Assembly (NCBI GenBank): GCA_963556255.1
Contig: OY744605.1
Coordinates: 1,297,521 to 1,361,520 of the forward strand
From: Allolobophora icterica
Lineage: Eukaryota; Annelida; Clitellata; Crassiclitellata; Lumbricidae
Length of the DNA: 64,000 nt
Reading direction: 5' to 3'
Translations under genes and position numbers: made by a program
The notes under the pieces: model-generated
Told to the model about the DNA's origin: nothing
The model's database searches: none
The model's input: only the letters and a program-made list of their open reading frames with translations
Part shown: positions 20,236-30,200 of the stretch, piece by piece
Numbering within the stretch: the first letter of the stretch is position 1
How the letters are laid out: each line of letters starts with the position of its first letter

Positions 20236-20918
20236 AAAGCATCAGTTTAACACCTTTTCAGCAAAAAATCACTCATCAAATAAACAATAATATATGCAAT
20301 ATGCATTGTCAACTCTGAAAATATTATATACATATATATATTTAACTTATAGACCTTTATGTATAGTGTATACATAATAACTACACACTTCTTTGGGAAT
20401 ACAATTTTGACTTCCAAGGCCATTTGAATTGAACTAGTTGAACTTCACAGACCATGCCTACTCACCTATTTTGTTTCGACCGAGTGCCTTTGCGTAAGCT
20501 ACTTAGCTATCTTTCAGGAATCATAAGATTGCAATTGCCAATATGAACGGTGAATGAGTCAATGCGAGGTTGACATAGATAATAAGAGTTTTAATGTCCT
20601 GGATTCAATTCCTAGTCTTACAGTGTCTTAGGAGGAGGAGCTGTTACAGGTTGAGACAAAGGATGGTGAGGTCATCTGCAGTTTGCTGGCTCAACAAAAG
20701 GTCGCGACTGAACCGTCTGAAACTAAACGGGAGGCTGAAAAATACATACAAAGGCACTTAACCATAAGCATATATGCGCTTACAGGCAGAATCATTCAAA
20801 ACAGTCTATACAAAATAAGTACAATACAGACAGACATGCAGAAAGACAGATAGGTGCACAGACAGATAAACAGATAATATAGATAAATAGATTGATTGAT
20901 ACATGGACAGACAAACAT

Positions 20919-20919
<1 letters not shown>
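20236..20919. other. Intron-like DNA, nothing recognised
   Basis: No coding potential or known repeat family was recognised between the 111-bp-unit element and the (GATA)n tract. On the gene strand it is intron between exons A and B. Confidence 0.4.

Positions 20920-20980
<61 letters not shown>
20920..20980. repeat. (GATA)n microsatellite
   Basis: About 15 perfect AGAT units preceded by degenerate AGATA/ACAGA sequence. Confidence 0.95.
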
Positions 20981-21027
20981 CTCAGAACTCTATGAAAGAC
21001 AGGCAGATATACTTTAATATGCAAGAG

Positions 21028-21180
21028 TCTCATTGACCTCTGTACAAAATCTCCTTGACCTATGTACAAAATCTCCTTGACCTATGTACAAAATCTCCTT
21101 GACCTCTGTACAAAATCTCATTGACCTCTGTACAAAATCTCATTGACCTCTGTACAAAATCTCATTGACCTCTGTACATA
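21028..21180. repeat. 24-bp minisatellite
   Basis: About six copies of a 24-bp unit containing TTGACCTCTGTACAAAATCT, with CTCC/CTCA variation. It lies in the intron between exons A and B of the PDZ-LIM-like gene. Confidence 0.9.
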
Positions 21181-21229
21181 TAATTAAGCCTCTCCTTTGG
21201 TCATTTACTGACAAACGAAAAGACAAAAT

Positions 21230-21318
21230 GACATTCAGATTCAATTTCAAAGGACATCTGCATAAAAATCCCAGCCTACAGAGTTCAAACTTCAAAGAGT
21301 TCACAGAATTCAAAAGGT
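21230..21318. repeat. Second copy of the 90-bp intronic duplicate
   Basis: Matches 18187-18278 in the same orientation with small differences. It ends a few bases before the exon A donor. Confidence 0.8.
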
Positions 21319-21654
21319 CTGCAGTTTTACCTTGCTGGGGCCAGGCGGGTAATATCTACTGGAGCCAGACAGATCCACCACCCGACCCGGCAACGTTTCA
21401 GGTTCCTGTGAAACATTGTATGCTGGTTCCCTGGGACTGTACGGTCAGAGGCGCGTTTACGTATAGGCGCAGAGGGCCCCCAAAAGAAGGAAACTATTTT
21501 TTCAATTATAAAAAATAACATTTGTGAATTTTCAATTATTTTAAATATAACCTATTTTCTATTTTTACAGCTTAGCATTCACATATTATTGTTATTACTA
21601 AAATCATTAAATCAAATAACCACATTCCTTAAAAATAGCTTCTGTAACTAATCA

Positions 21655-22097
21655 GTCAGTCTTAAATGTTGCTACTAGGATCATAGCACGTCTTCCTCGC
21701 TTTGCTCATATCTCCACATATATGATTGAAGTCTTACACTGGCTCCCGATTACTTCGCGTATCCAGTATAAGAACCTCCTTCTGGTTTCCAAGTCCCAGC
21801 TACGGCTTGCCCCTAAATACCTCTCTGACCTTATGCGGCAACCTCTCTCTGCAACTTCTGCTCGTCCTTTGCGCTCTACTGCCATAGCACAGCGTAGGGC
21901 ATTCTCGGTGGTTGGTCCTGCCGTTTGGAACAATCTACCTCTTAAGATTCGCTCCCTTCCTAGGGATTTCTCTGGTTCCTTTTACAGTCTCCTTAAGACA
22001 TTTCTTTTTGACTGGGCCTGGGTCAGGAGTGCCTCTGAATAGATTCCTTGAAGGGGCGCTATATAAATGTTTTAGATAGAAAGATAGATAGATAGAT
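21655..22097 (+). mobile_element. CR1/L2-like LINE 3' end with (GATA)n tail
   Basis: 5'-truncated copy coding the RT thumb and C-terminus: QSVLNVATRIIARLPRFAHI, LHWLPITSRIQYKNLL, RRAFSVVGPAVWNNLP, ending GSASE-type (here RSASE) and stop. Then comes GGGGCGCTATATAAATG and a (GATA)n tail. Same family as LINE B. Inserted in the hAT element. Confidence 0.85.
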
Positions 22098-22362
22098 ACT
22101 GGCCATCTTGATCTCTTTGTCCCTCGTACTAGGACCACTCTGACCCAACGTCGAGCTTTTGCTGTCACAGGTCCCTCTGCCTGGAATGGTCTTCCATCTC
22201 GCCTTCGAAATAAACTCATGATGGGAATCTCCCCTGCATCTACTCGATTGCACAAGACGTTTCTGTTTCCACAGGGCTCATGCACTGAGGGCGCCTCTGA
22301 ATAGTTTATACTGTGAGAGGCGCCTTATAAATTACTAGATACGATACAATACGATACGATAA
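22098..22362 (+). mobile_element. Second CR1/L2-like LINE 3' end with (ATACG)n tail
   Basis: Reads HLDLFVPRTRTTLTQRRAFA and GPSAWNGLPSRLR, ends EGASE and stop. The perfect stem GGCGCCTCT ... AGAGGCGCC follows, then TTATAAATTA and imperfect ATACG units. It abuts the (GATA)n of the preceding copy. Confidence 0.85.
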
Positions 22363-22739
22363 TTACAGTGGCAGTGTCAATAACACCCACAAAAACGGCT
22401 TCAAGTTCAACTTCAGGGGTTTTTGCACAGCATCACTTGACAGGCTATAGTAAGCACCAACAGAGTCTAGAAGTTCAGAAGGGACCCAAAAATGTTTGTG
22501 CCTAGGGCCCCGTTTTATATAAATGCGCCTCTGTGTACCGTGGTTCCTTGGGACTGTATGGTGGTTCCTGGGATTGACGCCGGTTCCTTGCTGCCGTGTA
22601 GAAGCCCTCTGTTCCTGTTTCTGGTTCACTTGTGGCTAAGGATGGGGGTGAGGAGGAGATGACGTTGTTGACAAGATTTCCATGCAGCGGTTGGAAGACA
22701 GGAGCGGCACGGAAGAAACTGGAAGACAAGGAAAACAAA

Positions 22740-23540
22740 CATAAGGAATGAAGCAGAACCGGTGAAGAAATGGACGAATGATACTTTATATCACAGTCAA
22801 TGATGTTGTCATAATCAGCATGTATATTAAAGGCTGAGATACAATTCCCTAGCGTACATCTTCAAAACAAGGAATGGTTTGTTTTAGATTTTAAAATTAC
22901 TTAAATTGTATTCCGTTGTTAACAAATATTTTATGGTAGGCCTAACTTAAGCCTACTATAAAATATTTGCCGCTTGATATCCCATTTAGGCCTATCAATA
23001 ACTCACTCATCAGGTACTCGATTATTTGGACTCACTGTCTCCTCGGCTTGACCTCCCCGGACTCTGACCTGGCACCGGAACGAGTAAGGCGGACATGGCT
23101 ATTGCGGACTTGATTTGGTATAGCGCCGGTGAATAAGCTGACCAGTCTCCCTGACGTGGCTTTTGTGTGGCGCTGAGAAATTTCGGAGATTTACATTACA
23201 TTACATTACATTACTTTACCAGCACGTGCAACATGCCGTATACATAATAAAGAGATCGTATCATCGATCAGTCAGATATTTCACTTTTTTATGTAATGAC
23301 ACACACATATTTACATTTACATCGAAGCCTTTAACTGTTATACCTCACTTTAAAAGGAAGATACTAAGTTTAATATTTTCATTTACATCGACCTTTACTT
23401 TAACTTGACCGCGATTCCGCGAACCATAACAAATAGGGTACATTTACTAATAGGCGCAGCTCGGTCGTCTGCCCGTGCAAAATCATGTAATCAATGGTAC
23501 ACGGCCTGCCATCTACCGACGAAGGGGTTAGAAAGAAGCG
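22740..23540. other. Intergenic or intronic DNA with one LINE-type 3' tail
   Basis: Mostly unrecognised. At 23172-23215 GCGCTGAGAAATTTCGGAG is followed by an (ATTAC)n tail. A reverse copy with the same end lies at 44140-44215, so this is the 3' end of a dispersed retroelement. Confidence 0.5.
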
Positions 23541-23549
23541 TACACTACG

Positions 23550-23659
23550 ATGGCGTCTAATCACAAGGGTTGCGCTGTTGTTTACTGTAACAATACGTAC
23601 TACAACGTGAAAGGAAAGAAGAAATTAAGTTTTTTCGGATTTCCGAAGGATTCTGAGAG
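23550..23659 (+). CDS. First exon of a THAP-domain protein
   Basis: ATG at 23550 opens MASNHKGCAVVYCNNTYYNV and KGKKKLSFFGFPKDSER, ending at donor GTACGA. C-x4-C near the start, the basic stretch and F-x-x-FP-x-D-x-x-R are the first half of the THAP zinc-finger fold, a C2CH DNA-binding domain. THAP genes commonly have an intron at this R. The second half (CxxH part) was not found in the next several kb and may lie beyond the transposons. It sits on the opposite strand within the PDZ-LIM-like gene. It could be a host gene or a THAP-bearing transposon. Confidence 0.65.
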
Positions 23660-24106
23660 GTACGAACTATAACTTTTTTCAAATCAACGTGAGGTGTCTC
23701 TGTGAGTCGGCGACAGATTCGTTGATCGACTGGTACTTGCCATTAGATTTACATCGTGCCGATTAGCCTATCTTAACATCTCGGTAATATTCGCCGTTTT
23801 CACACCAATCAAGCAATAATTTTTTTATTGATCCCACAAAATTTAACAAACTGAATTTTATATACATGTTTGCATAAGCGCCTCTTTACGTACGAATTGT
23901 ACAGGTTGAGTACGACTACTGAATTAAACAGGCAGACCCATGAAGGACCTGTGTCCTGCTTAAATAGAGTCGCAATTTAGTGCAGGTTGAATTTGGATGG
24001 GCCAGGATGGCGATCGATGTTTAAAATATGACACTATTCTATTATTCTATACAGATGGAAAACAAGTAAGCTGAAGCATTGTTTTGCATATGACATGGTA
24101 TGGTAT

Positions 24107-24215
24107 GGCATCTAGGAATTTATAAAGCGCCTCTCACAGTGCAAACTATTCAGAGGCACCCTCAGTGTGTGAGCCTCGTGGAATCAGAAAAGACTTTAGA
24201 TTAGGCCCCTTTCAA
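24107..24215 (-). mobile_element. CR1/L2-like LINE 3' end, antisense, (ATACC)n tail
   Basis: On the minus strand it ends GAGGGTGCCTCTGAATAG, then AGAGGCGCTTTATAAATTC and two or three ATACC units. Only about 100 bp remain. Confidence 0.8.
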
Positions 24216-24541
24216 GCAACCCGCTAGTTTTGTAGCTAAGGGACGTAGTAAGTAAGTATACCCACCACACGAGCATATAACAATTACGTTTGATGCCCAT
24301 ACGATTTCTTCTACCAGAATTGGTTCGCTCAACCTAATTGTTCATTTATCCTGATAATCATCATGGTCAGAAAAAAGCATGATCAGAAAAATGATTATGA
24401 TCATTAACATAGTTGTCACGTCCGTTAATTATGATCGATATAACATGATTAATCGGATCCATGATCGATTAGATCTACGGTCGATAAGATGTGTCATTTG
24501 ATCGATTAGCTCTATGATCGAACAGATCCGTGATCGCTTAC

Positions 24542-24654
24542 CTTTGTAGTTTTGCCTTGAGATCCGGTAACGTACGTTGTCCTGGGATTCGTAGTTCTTC
24601 GGAGACTGCGTCTGTCCAACTTCCGGTCCCTGAGGCAAAGAACCTCTCGCCTTC
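24542..24654 (-). CDS. PDZ-LIM-like gene, exon D
   Basis: 113-bp exon with acceptor TTTTTGCTTTCGGAATAG and donor GTAAGC, both near consensus. The peptide includes ARGSLPQGPEVGQTQSPKNY and ESQDNVRYRISRQNYK, a polar linker. It needs two bases from the preceding exon, and exon E (PDZ) leaves exactly two (AG), giving an Arg at the join. That continuity is the main support. It leaves the frame in phase 1. No domain is recognisable in it alone. Confidence 0.6.
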
Positions 24655-24683
24655 CTATTCCGAAAGCAAAAACACACATTGAA

Positions 24684-24745
24684 ATTGAAATTGTGTTTAT
24701 TGCACAAAAACAGGTATTACAGTTACAGGCATGAGTCAGCAAGAG
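24684..24745 (-). mobile_element. LINE 3' tail, antisense, (TTGAAA)n
   Basis: ATTGAAATTGAAATTGTGTT followed by TATTGCACAAAAACAGG. Reversed, this is an AATAAA-containing 3' end with an (AATTTC)n-like tail, a form common in Jockey/CR1-group LINEs. No coding part. Confidence 0.4.
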
Positions 24746-24902
24746 GAGCCAAGCAAATCCTAACCTTGGCGCCGCTTTCCTAGGCCTAAGTATCGTTAAT
24801 ACATGTGTTTAATACTTAATTAATGCTTAAGCCTTAGTAATAATAAGATAGGCCTACTGGTAATAACAGTTAAAACATCACAGCTACACTAACACCAATA
24901 CC

Positions 24903-24957
24903 AACAATAATAATCATAATAATACAAAATAATAATAATAATAATAACAATAATAAC

Positions 24958-25008
<51 letters not shown>

Positions 25009-25016
25009 TATATATT
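24903..25016. repeat. (AAT)n tract at the 3' side of the RT-RLE gene
   Basis: About 110 bp, mostly AAT with a few AAC and CAT units at its start. It lies immediately beyond the stop of the minus-strand RT-RLE ORF. A matching (AAT)n lies at the other end of the gene. Confidence 0.9.
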
Positions 25017-25031
25017 TATTTTTTTTAAACA

Positions 25032-27090
25032 TCATTCGACAAGTCCTGGCCGCATGAAAGTTCCTATGAAGGCAACAGCATTGAAGCGTTGTATGGTGAT
25101 TGACAACCGCTGGAGTAGATAACAAGTCTCCCTAGGGTCTCCGGTGGTTAAAGCTAAGTATCTCCCCAAGTCTTTTATAAGGGCCATTCCGTCGTCATTG
25201 ATAGGGCCTAAGGTCTCGAAAGCTAGAGGGACAAAAAAGTGGTCTGCGCGGATCTGGCTGTACTTGTTGTTCTTTCTCGTGGCCGCTAGTTCCGCTGCTG
25301 CTCCTGATGTCGCGGACGTTGCATGAAGGTAAGAGGGCGCCACAGTGTCAGTTACGGTGACGTCCCATACAAGACTTCGTCCTCTGCGCCATGGTATCAG
25401 CGTAAGTCCGTCCGGTCGTCTCCCGTCCGTCCTCGACAGCCCAGGTGGTTCCTTGATATTAGGGACGCCCGCTCGAGATAGGCCTCGGCTTATCAAATCA
25501 TTCAAAGCCGCATGTCTGGCGATTCTGCCAGGTCCTAGGTTGCACGACATCCCGTGTGACCCGTCCGCCGTCACCATTGCTCCACAGGGACATGCGTGCG
25601 GTTCGCATATATTCGTCCCCAGTCTGAGGCCTACTGCAATTCTTACCGCCTCGTCATCCAATCGCAGCCCGCATGATGACACCGGTAGTGCGAACAGCCA
25701 GTCGCTGGCGTGTGGTGCTGAGGCTGCTTTGAATCTTGCTTGGTGGTAAGCGTCGACCAGAGAGGCGTCCAATGAGTCCACCACTCTCTTCACGAGAGGA
25801 CCATCCCAATACGATTGTCTGTATGCTGCGTAATTATCTGAATGTGTGATTTGACTTTCGGCGTTCCATCGCTGTAACAACGTTTCAACGCGCGCGTCGG
25901 TGATGGATTGGTCGTAACCTAACATGGAAGACTGAAGGACGTGGGTGCCTGCAGCGGAAGCCAAGAAGGCAGGAAGCGCAAGCGAAGCGACCCGACGTAT
26001 GCCCAGTCCTCCCGTCTTGACCGGTAAGGACGCTTGAAGCCATTGCATATCGGTAAGGTTAAGGTTGAGGATTGAGCACAAACCTTCCCTCTGTATTTCG
26101 TCATATTTGTCTAGTAGAGCATGTCCGCTGCAGGGGTGGGATCTTAGGGTGTGTAGTAGCTTTTGTGAACACAGTGAGCTTCTGAGGAGGACTAAGGCAT
26201 CATGTTTTGCAATATTTTCCAGTCTTGAAAGCGCCAGCGTCAGTTCCGAGCAGCGAAACTCCAGGCTTGCAGTTAGGGCCTCCTCGGACGACAGCGGTGC
26301 GCCAAGCAAACAGGCCGCTTCCGGTGCGATAGCGGGAAAGTGTTGAAGGTTTGAAGGAACTTCCCCCCTCTCCATGCGCGATATTACTTCGCATTTTGCG
26401 TAGTTGAGTTGCAGACCTAGCAATCCGCTCTCGTATTCCAGTGTTTTCACGTCCTCCGCCACAATAGAGGCCCTTCCTCCCAGAGACAAATCGTCCAGAT
26501 ATCCAAGCACAAGCGATGACGATAATTTCTCAAGGATTGGTTGCAACGGCAGGCAAAACAGTAGCGGTCCCAACGGGTCGCCTTGTTGGGGACCGACTTG
26601 TGAGAGAATAGTATATTGTCCGAATTGTAGTATCGAAGCTTCAGCATAAGCAAGACGGATATATGATGTCAGTTCTGGCGCGATCTCATCCATCGAGGTG
26701 AGCATGCGGTCTCTGTGTAGGCTGTTGAAAGCATTGCTGAAGTCTAGCTTGATCAGGACCGAATCTGTAGGCATTTCTTCCAGAAATCGCCTAGCCGCGT
26801 GAACCGCGGCTTCCGTCCCTCCAGGTACACCTACTCCCACCTGCCTCGGCGCGAGGTAGGTCACTGCTTTTGGAACTACATGGGTGTTTGCACATTTGGA
26901 TGTGAGTCTGCGCCAATAGTAGCCTATTACAATGGGGCGCAGGCCTCCAGTTTTCTTTCTCAGTGCCAGGAGTGTGCCTCCGAACAGGATCGGTGTAATC
27001 TGTTCCGGGCAGGTTCCTGTCAGGAGGAGGTTAACTAAGCCGGTGATGGCTGAGATAAATTCCGCCCCGATATCGGCGCAGTTCATCAGC

Positions 27091-27092
<2 letters not shown>
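25032..27092 (-). CDS. Intact reverse transcriptase with C-terminal restriction-like endonuclease
   Basis: 686-residue open frame without breaks. RT: LLALRKKTGGLRPI (motif 1-2), LIKLDFSNAFNSLHRDRM (catalytic Asp), GPQQGDPLGPLLFCLPLQPI, LGYLDDLSLGG (YLDD active site) and LQLNYAKCEVI. Near residue 480-500 is a zinc knuckle, CPCG ... DGSHGMSC (CCHC). Then GRRPDGLTLIPWRRGRSLVW and DVTV give the RPD ... (D)xT pattern of the endonuclease used by R2/R4-type LINEs. It ends LQRLSITIQRFNAVAFIGTF, as in a widespread invertebrate RT family I recognise but cannot name. Nothing resembling an N-terminal DNA-binding part or 5' UTR is present. (AAT)n flanks both sides. It lies in the intron between exons E and D of the PDZ-LIM-like gene, on the same strand. 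Confidence 0.85.

Positions 27093-27130
<38 letters not shown>
27091..27130. repeat. (AAT)n tract at the 5' side of the RT-RLE gene
   Basis: About 13 AAT units directly abutting the first residues of the RT-RLE frame. Confidence 0.9.
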
Positions 27131-27402
27131 TGACCTAATCACTGTCGTCGTCATCATCATCATTATCATTATCACCTCCGTCTTCATCTCTCACCCTCTT
27201 GGTGGTGGTCGTGACAATGACGACAACAGCGAGAAATTCTAATAATCAGGAGCCAAGCAGTTGTCGTTGTAGGTACAGACTCGTGAGGAATAACGTTTGC
27301 CTCCTGTGGCATTACGTGTGTATGGGTTTTTCCTTTCTATAGCGCCTTTTGTAGTCTATAAACGGTGCATCTGAGGATCGTGTGTATTCATGCGTGTGTG
27401 TT
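27131..27402. other. Intronic DNA with a LINE-like 3' end
   Basis: (CAT)n-like patch at 27148-27175. At about 27325-27375 the reverse strand reads CCTCAGATGCACCG, then GGCGCTATAGAAAGG, a diverged form of the CR1/L2-like 3' stem-loop. No coding sequence. Confidence 0.4.
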
Positions 27403-27408
27403 TCTTAC

Positions 27409-27578
27409 CTTTCCACCGTCAGCAAAAGCCTTTCTCCTGTTTGGCGTCCAACTGCATCGAGCACCTGCGCATGAGTCATACTGGCCGTCGGCTGACCTTC
27501 GACCTAGGTTACTTCGTCATCCGCCTCTAGTCCGATGACCGCCGCTGGACTTCCCGCGACCACCTGTTCCGTATGTTT
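27409..27578 (-). pseudogene. PDZ-LIM-like gene, exon E: second half of a PDZ domain with an in-frame stop
   Basis: 170-bp exon with acceptor CAGATCTGTTTTTAG and donor GTAAGA. The peptide runs KHTEQVVAGSPAAVIGLEAD, DEVT, a TAG stop, VEGQPTASMTHAQVLDAVGR and QTGERLLLTVER. VxxGSPAAxxGLxxxDEVxxVxG, the His of the alpha-B helix (MTHAQ) and LLLTVER are canonical PDZ positions. PDZ domains bind C-terminal peptides, and in this family bind alpha-actinin. The single TAG lies where PDZ domains have a variable residue. Either this copy is a pseudogene, or the TAG is a polymorphism or base error, or an alternative acceptor (CCTAG) skips it. The donor phase matches exon D. The first PDZ half was not found in the window. 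Confidence 0.75.
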
Positions 27579-27840
27579 CTAAAAACAGATCTGAAAAGCT
27601 ATTATTTTAGGACCCACTGTCACCCACATAATATGTAACTCGTAGCATATGCGCTGACTGTTGACATTGTAAAGCACCGTAGTCTCCGTAGAAGTAGATT
27701 AATTGCTGCTGACGTCTGACGATATAAATAGGGCCTATAAATTGTGTTAATTAGGACTACATTACATTACATTGCATCACATTATTTCACAAAACATTGC
27801 ATCACTTTACATCAAATTACATCACATTGCATCACATCAC

Positions 27841-27898
<58 letters not shown>
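27841..27898. repeat. (AT)n microsatellite abutting the LINE C 3' end
   Basis: About 29 AT units. LINE C sequence starts directly after, on the minus strand. A relative of LINE C at 43258 also abuts (AT)n. Confidence 0.95.
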
Positions 27899-27901
<3 letters not shown>

Positions 27902-28419
27902 TTACTTTATTGCTTTCGATGACAGTTAACAATAACGATAACATCAATAGTGCAGCTATAATTTGACAACATATATAACGATAACATTATTGAAGAATCT
28001 ATAATCAAGATCAAGATCATGCACATGAGTCCAAATGACTGAAACTAGAATAATGCATATAGTAGCTAGATGAATCATCAGTAGGCCCTACATGCAAAAT
28101 TGCATCAAAACTACATCAAAATTACATCAAAACTACATCAAAATTAAATACTGCAAAGGGCGTCCCTAAGGGAAATGAATCCCGCTAAACAGAGGTACCC
28201 AACTAGTGTTAATTACAAATTATATGATGGCTTAAGATTATTTTCTCTCCAAGATTAGGAGGAGGTTAGAAATAAAGAACTGAGGGTAAATTAAAAGAAA
28301 ATTTAGAATTTAGTAAACGACTTAACTATACTTAATTAAAGAATATGTTCCGGGGCCAGGTCTCAGCAGTGACATTCAGTAGGTACGATAAACGGCCGGG
28401 TGCCTGATTGGTTAGGAAA

Positions 28420-29779
28420 TTATTTCTGGGATATAAGAAATAGCTTTAATGATTTTTTAAACACGTATTTATTTGTTGCGGACTTGATCTCGAGCGGCAA
28501 AGTATTCCAGATTCTCGGACCTGTTGATTTTATGCAGTTTAATCTTAGGTTAGTTCGTGCTTTGATTGGTCTATATAGCGTAGCACTTCTAGTGTAATGG
28601 TTATGCATCGTGGAGGCTAGAGTAAAATAGTCTGCGAATGTAGCAGGGAGTAATTTATGTTCATACATGTAGAATAGTAGTCCAATTTGAAATATTCTAA
28701 TCCGTTCTAGATCCAGGAGACCTAGTTCATCAAAAATAGGTTCAGAATGGGCATTCCTCCCAGCACCCACAATCATCCTTACTGCCTTTTTTGTAGGATT
28801 ATTACTTTGATAGCCGGGAGTTGTAGTTAGAGGCCCATATTAAGTTGCAATAGTTTAAATATGGGAAGATCAGGGAATAGTAAAGACTTAGTCTGATTTT
28901 TGTGGGGAGTAAGTGGGTAACTCTAGAGATAATTCCAATGTTTTTTGCGATTTTTAATGAGATGTAGTTAATGTGAATTTTCCAGGTGAGATGCTGCTCA
29001 ATGAAGACTCCGAGGAATTTAGTAGATTCAACTTTATTAATGGGAACGCCGTCTAAAGTTATTGACCAGTTTATAGGTTTAATTTTTCTATGCGATTTAA
29101 AAATAATGAAATTAGTTTTGTCAATATTGAGTGTTAGTTTATTAGCGATGAACCATTTATTAATTTTAGAAAGTTCGATATTTACAGTTTCCATAAGGGA
29201 TGTCCAAGAGCTATTTGAGTAAAAGATATTAGTGTCATCTGCGAATAATCTGAGATAGAGTGAAGAAGATACTGTTGCAATGTCATTAATATATAGTAGA
29301 AAGAGTAGCGGCCCTAGGTTCGACCCTTGCGGAACTCCCGACTTGATATAACCTGGGGCAGAGAGAGAGCCATTACAGCTTACCCTTTGAGTGCGATTTT
29401 CCAAATAACTTATGAACCAGTTGAGTTGGGTTCCTCTAATTCCATAGGTACTGAATTTACTTAGTAAAATGGCATGGTTGATAGTGTCGAAGGCTTTGGC
29501 TAGGTCGACAAAGATCCCCACTGAGTAGTCATTATTATCAATTGCTTTTGTGATTTTATCTTCCATGTCTAAGAGGGCCATGAAGGTGGAATGTCCAGCT
29601 TGGAAACCATGTTGAGAATTGTGAATTATGTTATTCTTTGTGATAAAGGAACTGAGTCTATTGTACATAATTTTCTCTAAGAATTTTGCGAAAAAAGGAA
29701 GGACTGAGATAGGTCTATAATTTTCAAGGGTCTGTTTATTTCCTTTTTTGAAGACCGGGATAACTTTAGCAGCTTTCAA
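28420..29779 (-). pseudogene. LINE C reverse transcriptase
   Basis: Frame 29779-28802 (325 residues) carries KVIPVFKKGNKQTLENYRPI, FAKFLEKIMYNRL, HGFQAGHSTFMALL, VDLAKAFDTINHAILL (catalytic Asp), SGVPQGSNLGPLLFLLYIND, LRLFADDTNIFY (FADD) and LTLNIDKTNFIIF. A break near 28800 leads to the frame 28776-28420 with FDELGLLDLERIRIFQIGLL and GPRIWNTLPLEIKSATNKYV, the C-terminal domain. The RT catalytic residues are intact, but the frame is split. The group is Jockey/CR1 by its motifs. The exact clade cannot be set by eye. Confidence 0.8.
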
Positions 29780-29862
29780 TAAATCTGGAACAATCCCGTT
29801 GTTTAGTGAACTGTTAATAATTTCAGATAATGGTTGGGTAATTAGGTGAAGAGTGGGTAAGG

Positions 29863-30200
29863 CTAAGTAAGGATCAATATCGTCAAGTCCCTTAGTATGG
29901 TGTTTTTTAAGGATAGACCTATATTCAAGATCTCCTCGGATGAGGTTAGGTACAATCCCAAGGAGGCAACAATAGGAGAGGGCAGGTAATCTATATAGGA
30001 GTGGGTAGAAATAGGTAAGTTTTTAGCCAGTCCATTTGGGAGATTAATGAAGTAATCATTAAACCCGTTTGCTATAACTTCCGGGTCTTCCACTTTGATC
30101 CCATTAATTATTAGTGAATCAATCTTTTTTCGACTTTCTTCCAGTTGTAAGGCGGATCTAATTATCTTCCAAGTGGATTTTAAATCCCCCTGGTGCTTGA
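29863..30200 (-). pseudogene. LINE C linker between endonuclease and RT
   Basis: MEDPEVIANGFNDYFINLPN is the typical pre-RT linker (NxFNxYF) of Jockey/CR1-group elements. It is out of frame with the RT. Confidence 0.6.

Larger units (their letters stand above)
21446..22533 (+). mobile_element. hAT-like element, family A, inserted in a coding exon
   Basis: Terminus CAGAGGCGCGTTTACGTATA, other end CAGAGGCGCATTTATATAAA (reverse complement). 8-bp flanks TGTACGGT (21438-21445) and TGTACCGT (22534-22541) differ by one base. It matches the copy at 1-400, but about 700 bp of LINE sequence (21655-22362) interrupts it between CTAATCA and AATTACAG. Confidence 0.85.
21331..22718 (-). pseudogene. PDZ-LIM-like gene, exon A, split by a hAT element
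   Basis: Coding runs from 22718 (after acceptor TTTTCCTTGTCTTCCAG) to 22534, stops at the hAT element, and resumes at 21445 to 21331, followed by donor GTAAAA. Counting one copy of the 8-bp duplication, the two parts join in one open frame of 292 bases. Around the junction it reads SQEPPYSPKEP, then YSPREPAYNVSQEPETLPGR and VVDLSGSSRYYPPGPSK. It is a Pro/Ser-rich linker with repeated EPxYSP units, of the kind found between PDZ and LIM domains. With the insertion the frame is destroyed unless the exon is skipped. Its phases (enters 2, leaves 0) do not fit exons D and B directly, so other exons must lie between or the joining differs. Confidence 0.6.

Noticed and set aside
24429..24742. Full-length 76- and 92-residue minus-strand frames around exon D
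   Set aside because: Only the 113-bp part between the acceptor and donor is supported; the rest is intron and a LINE tail.
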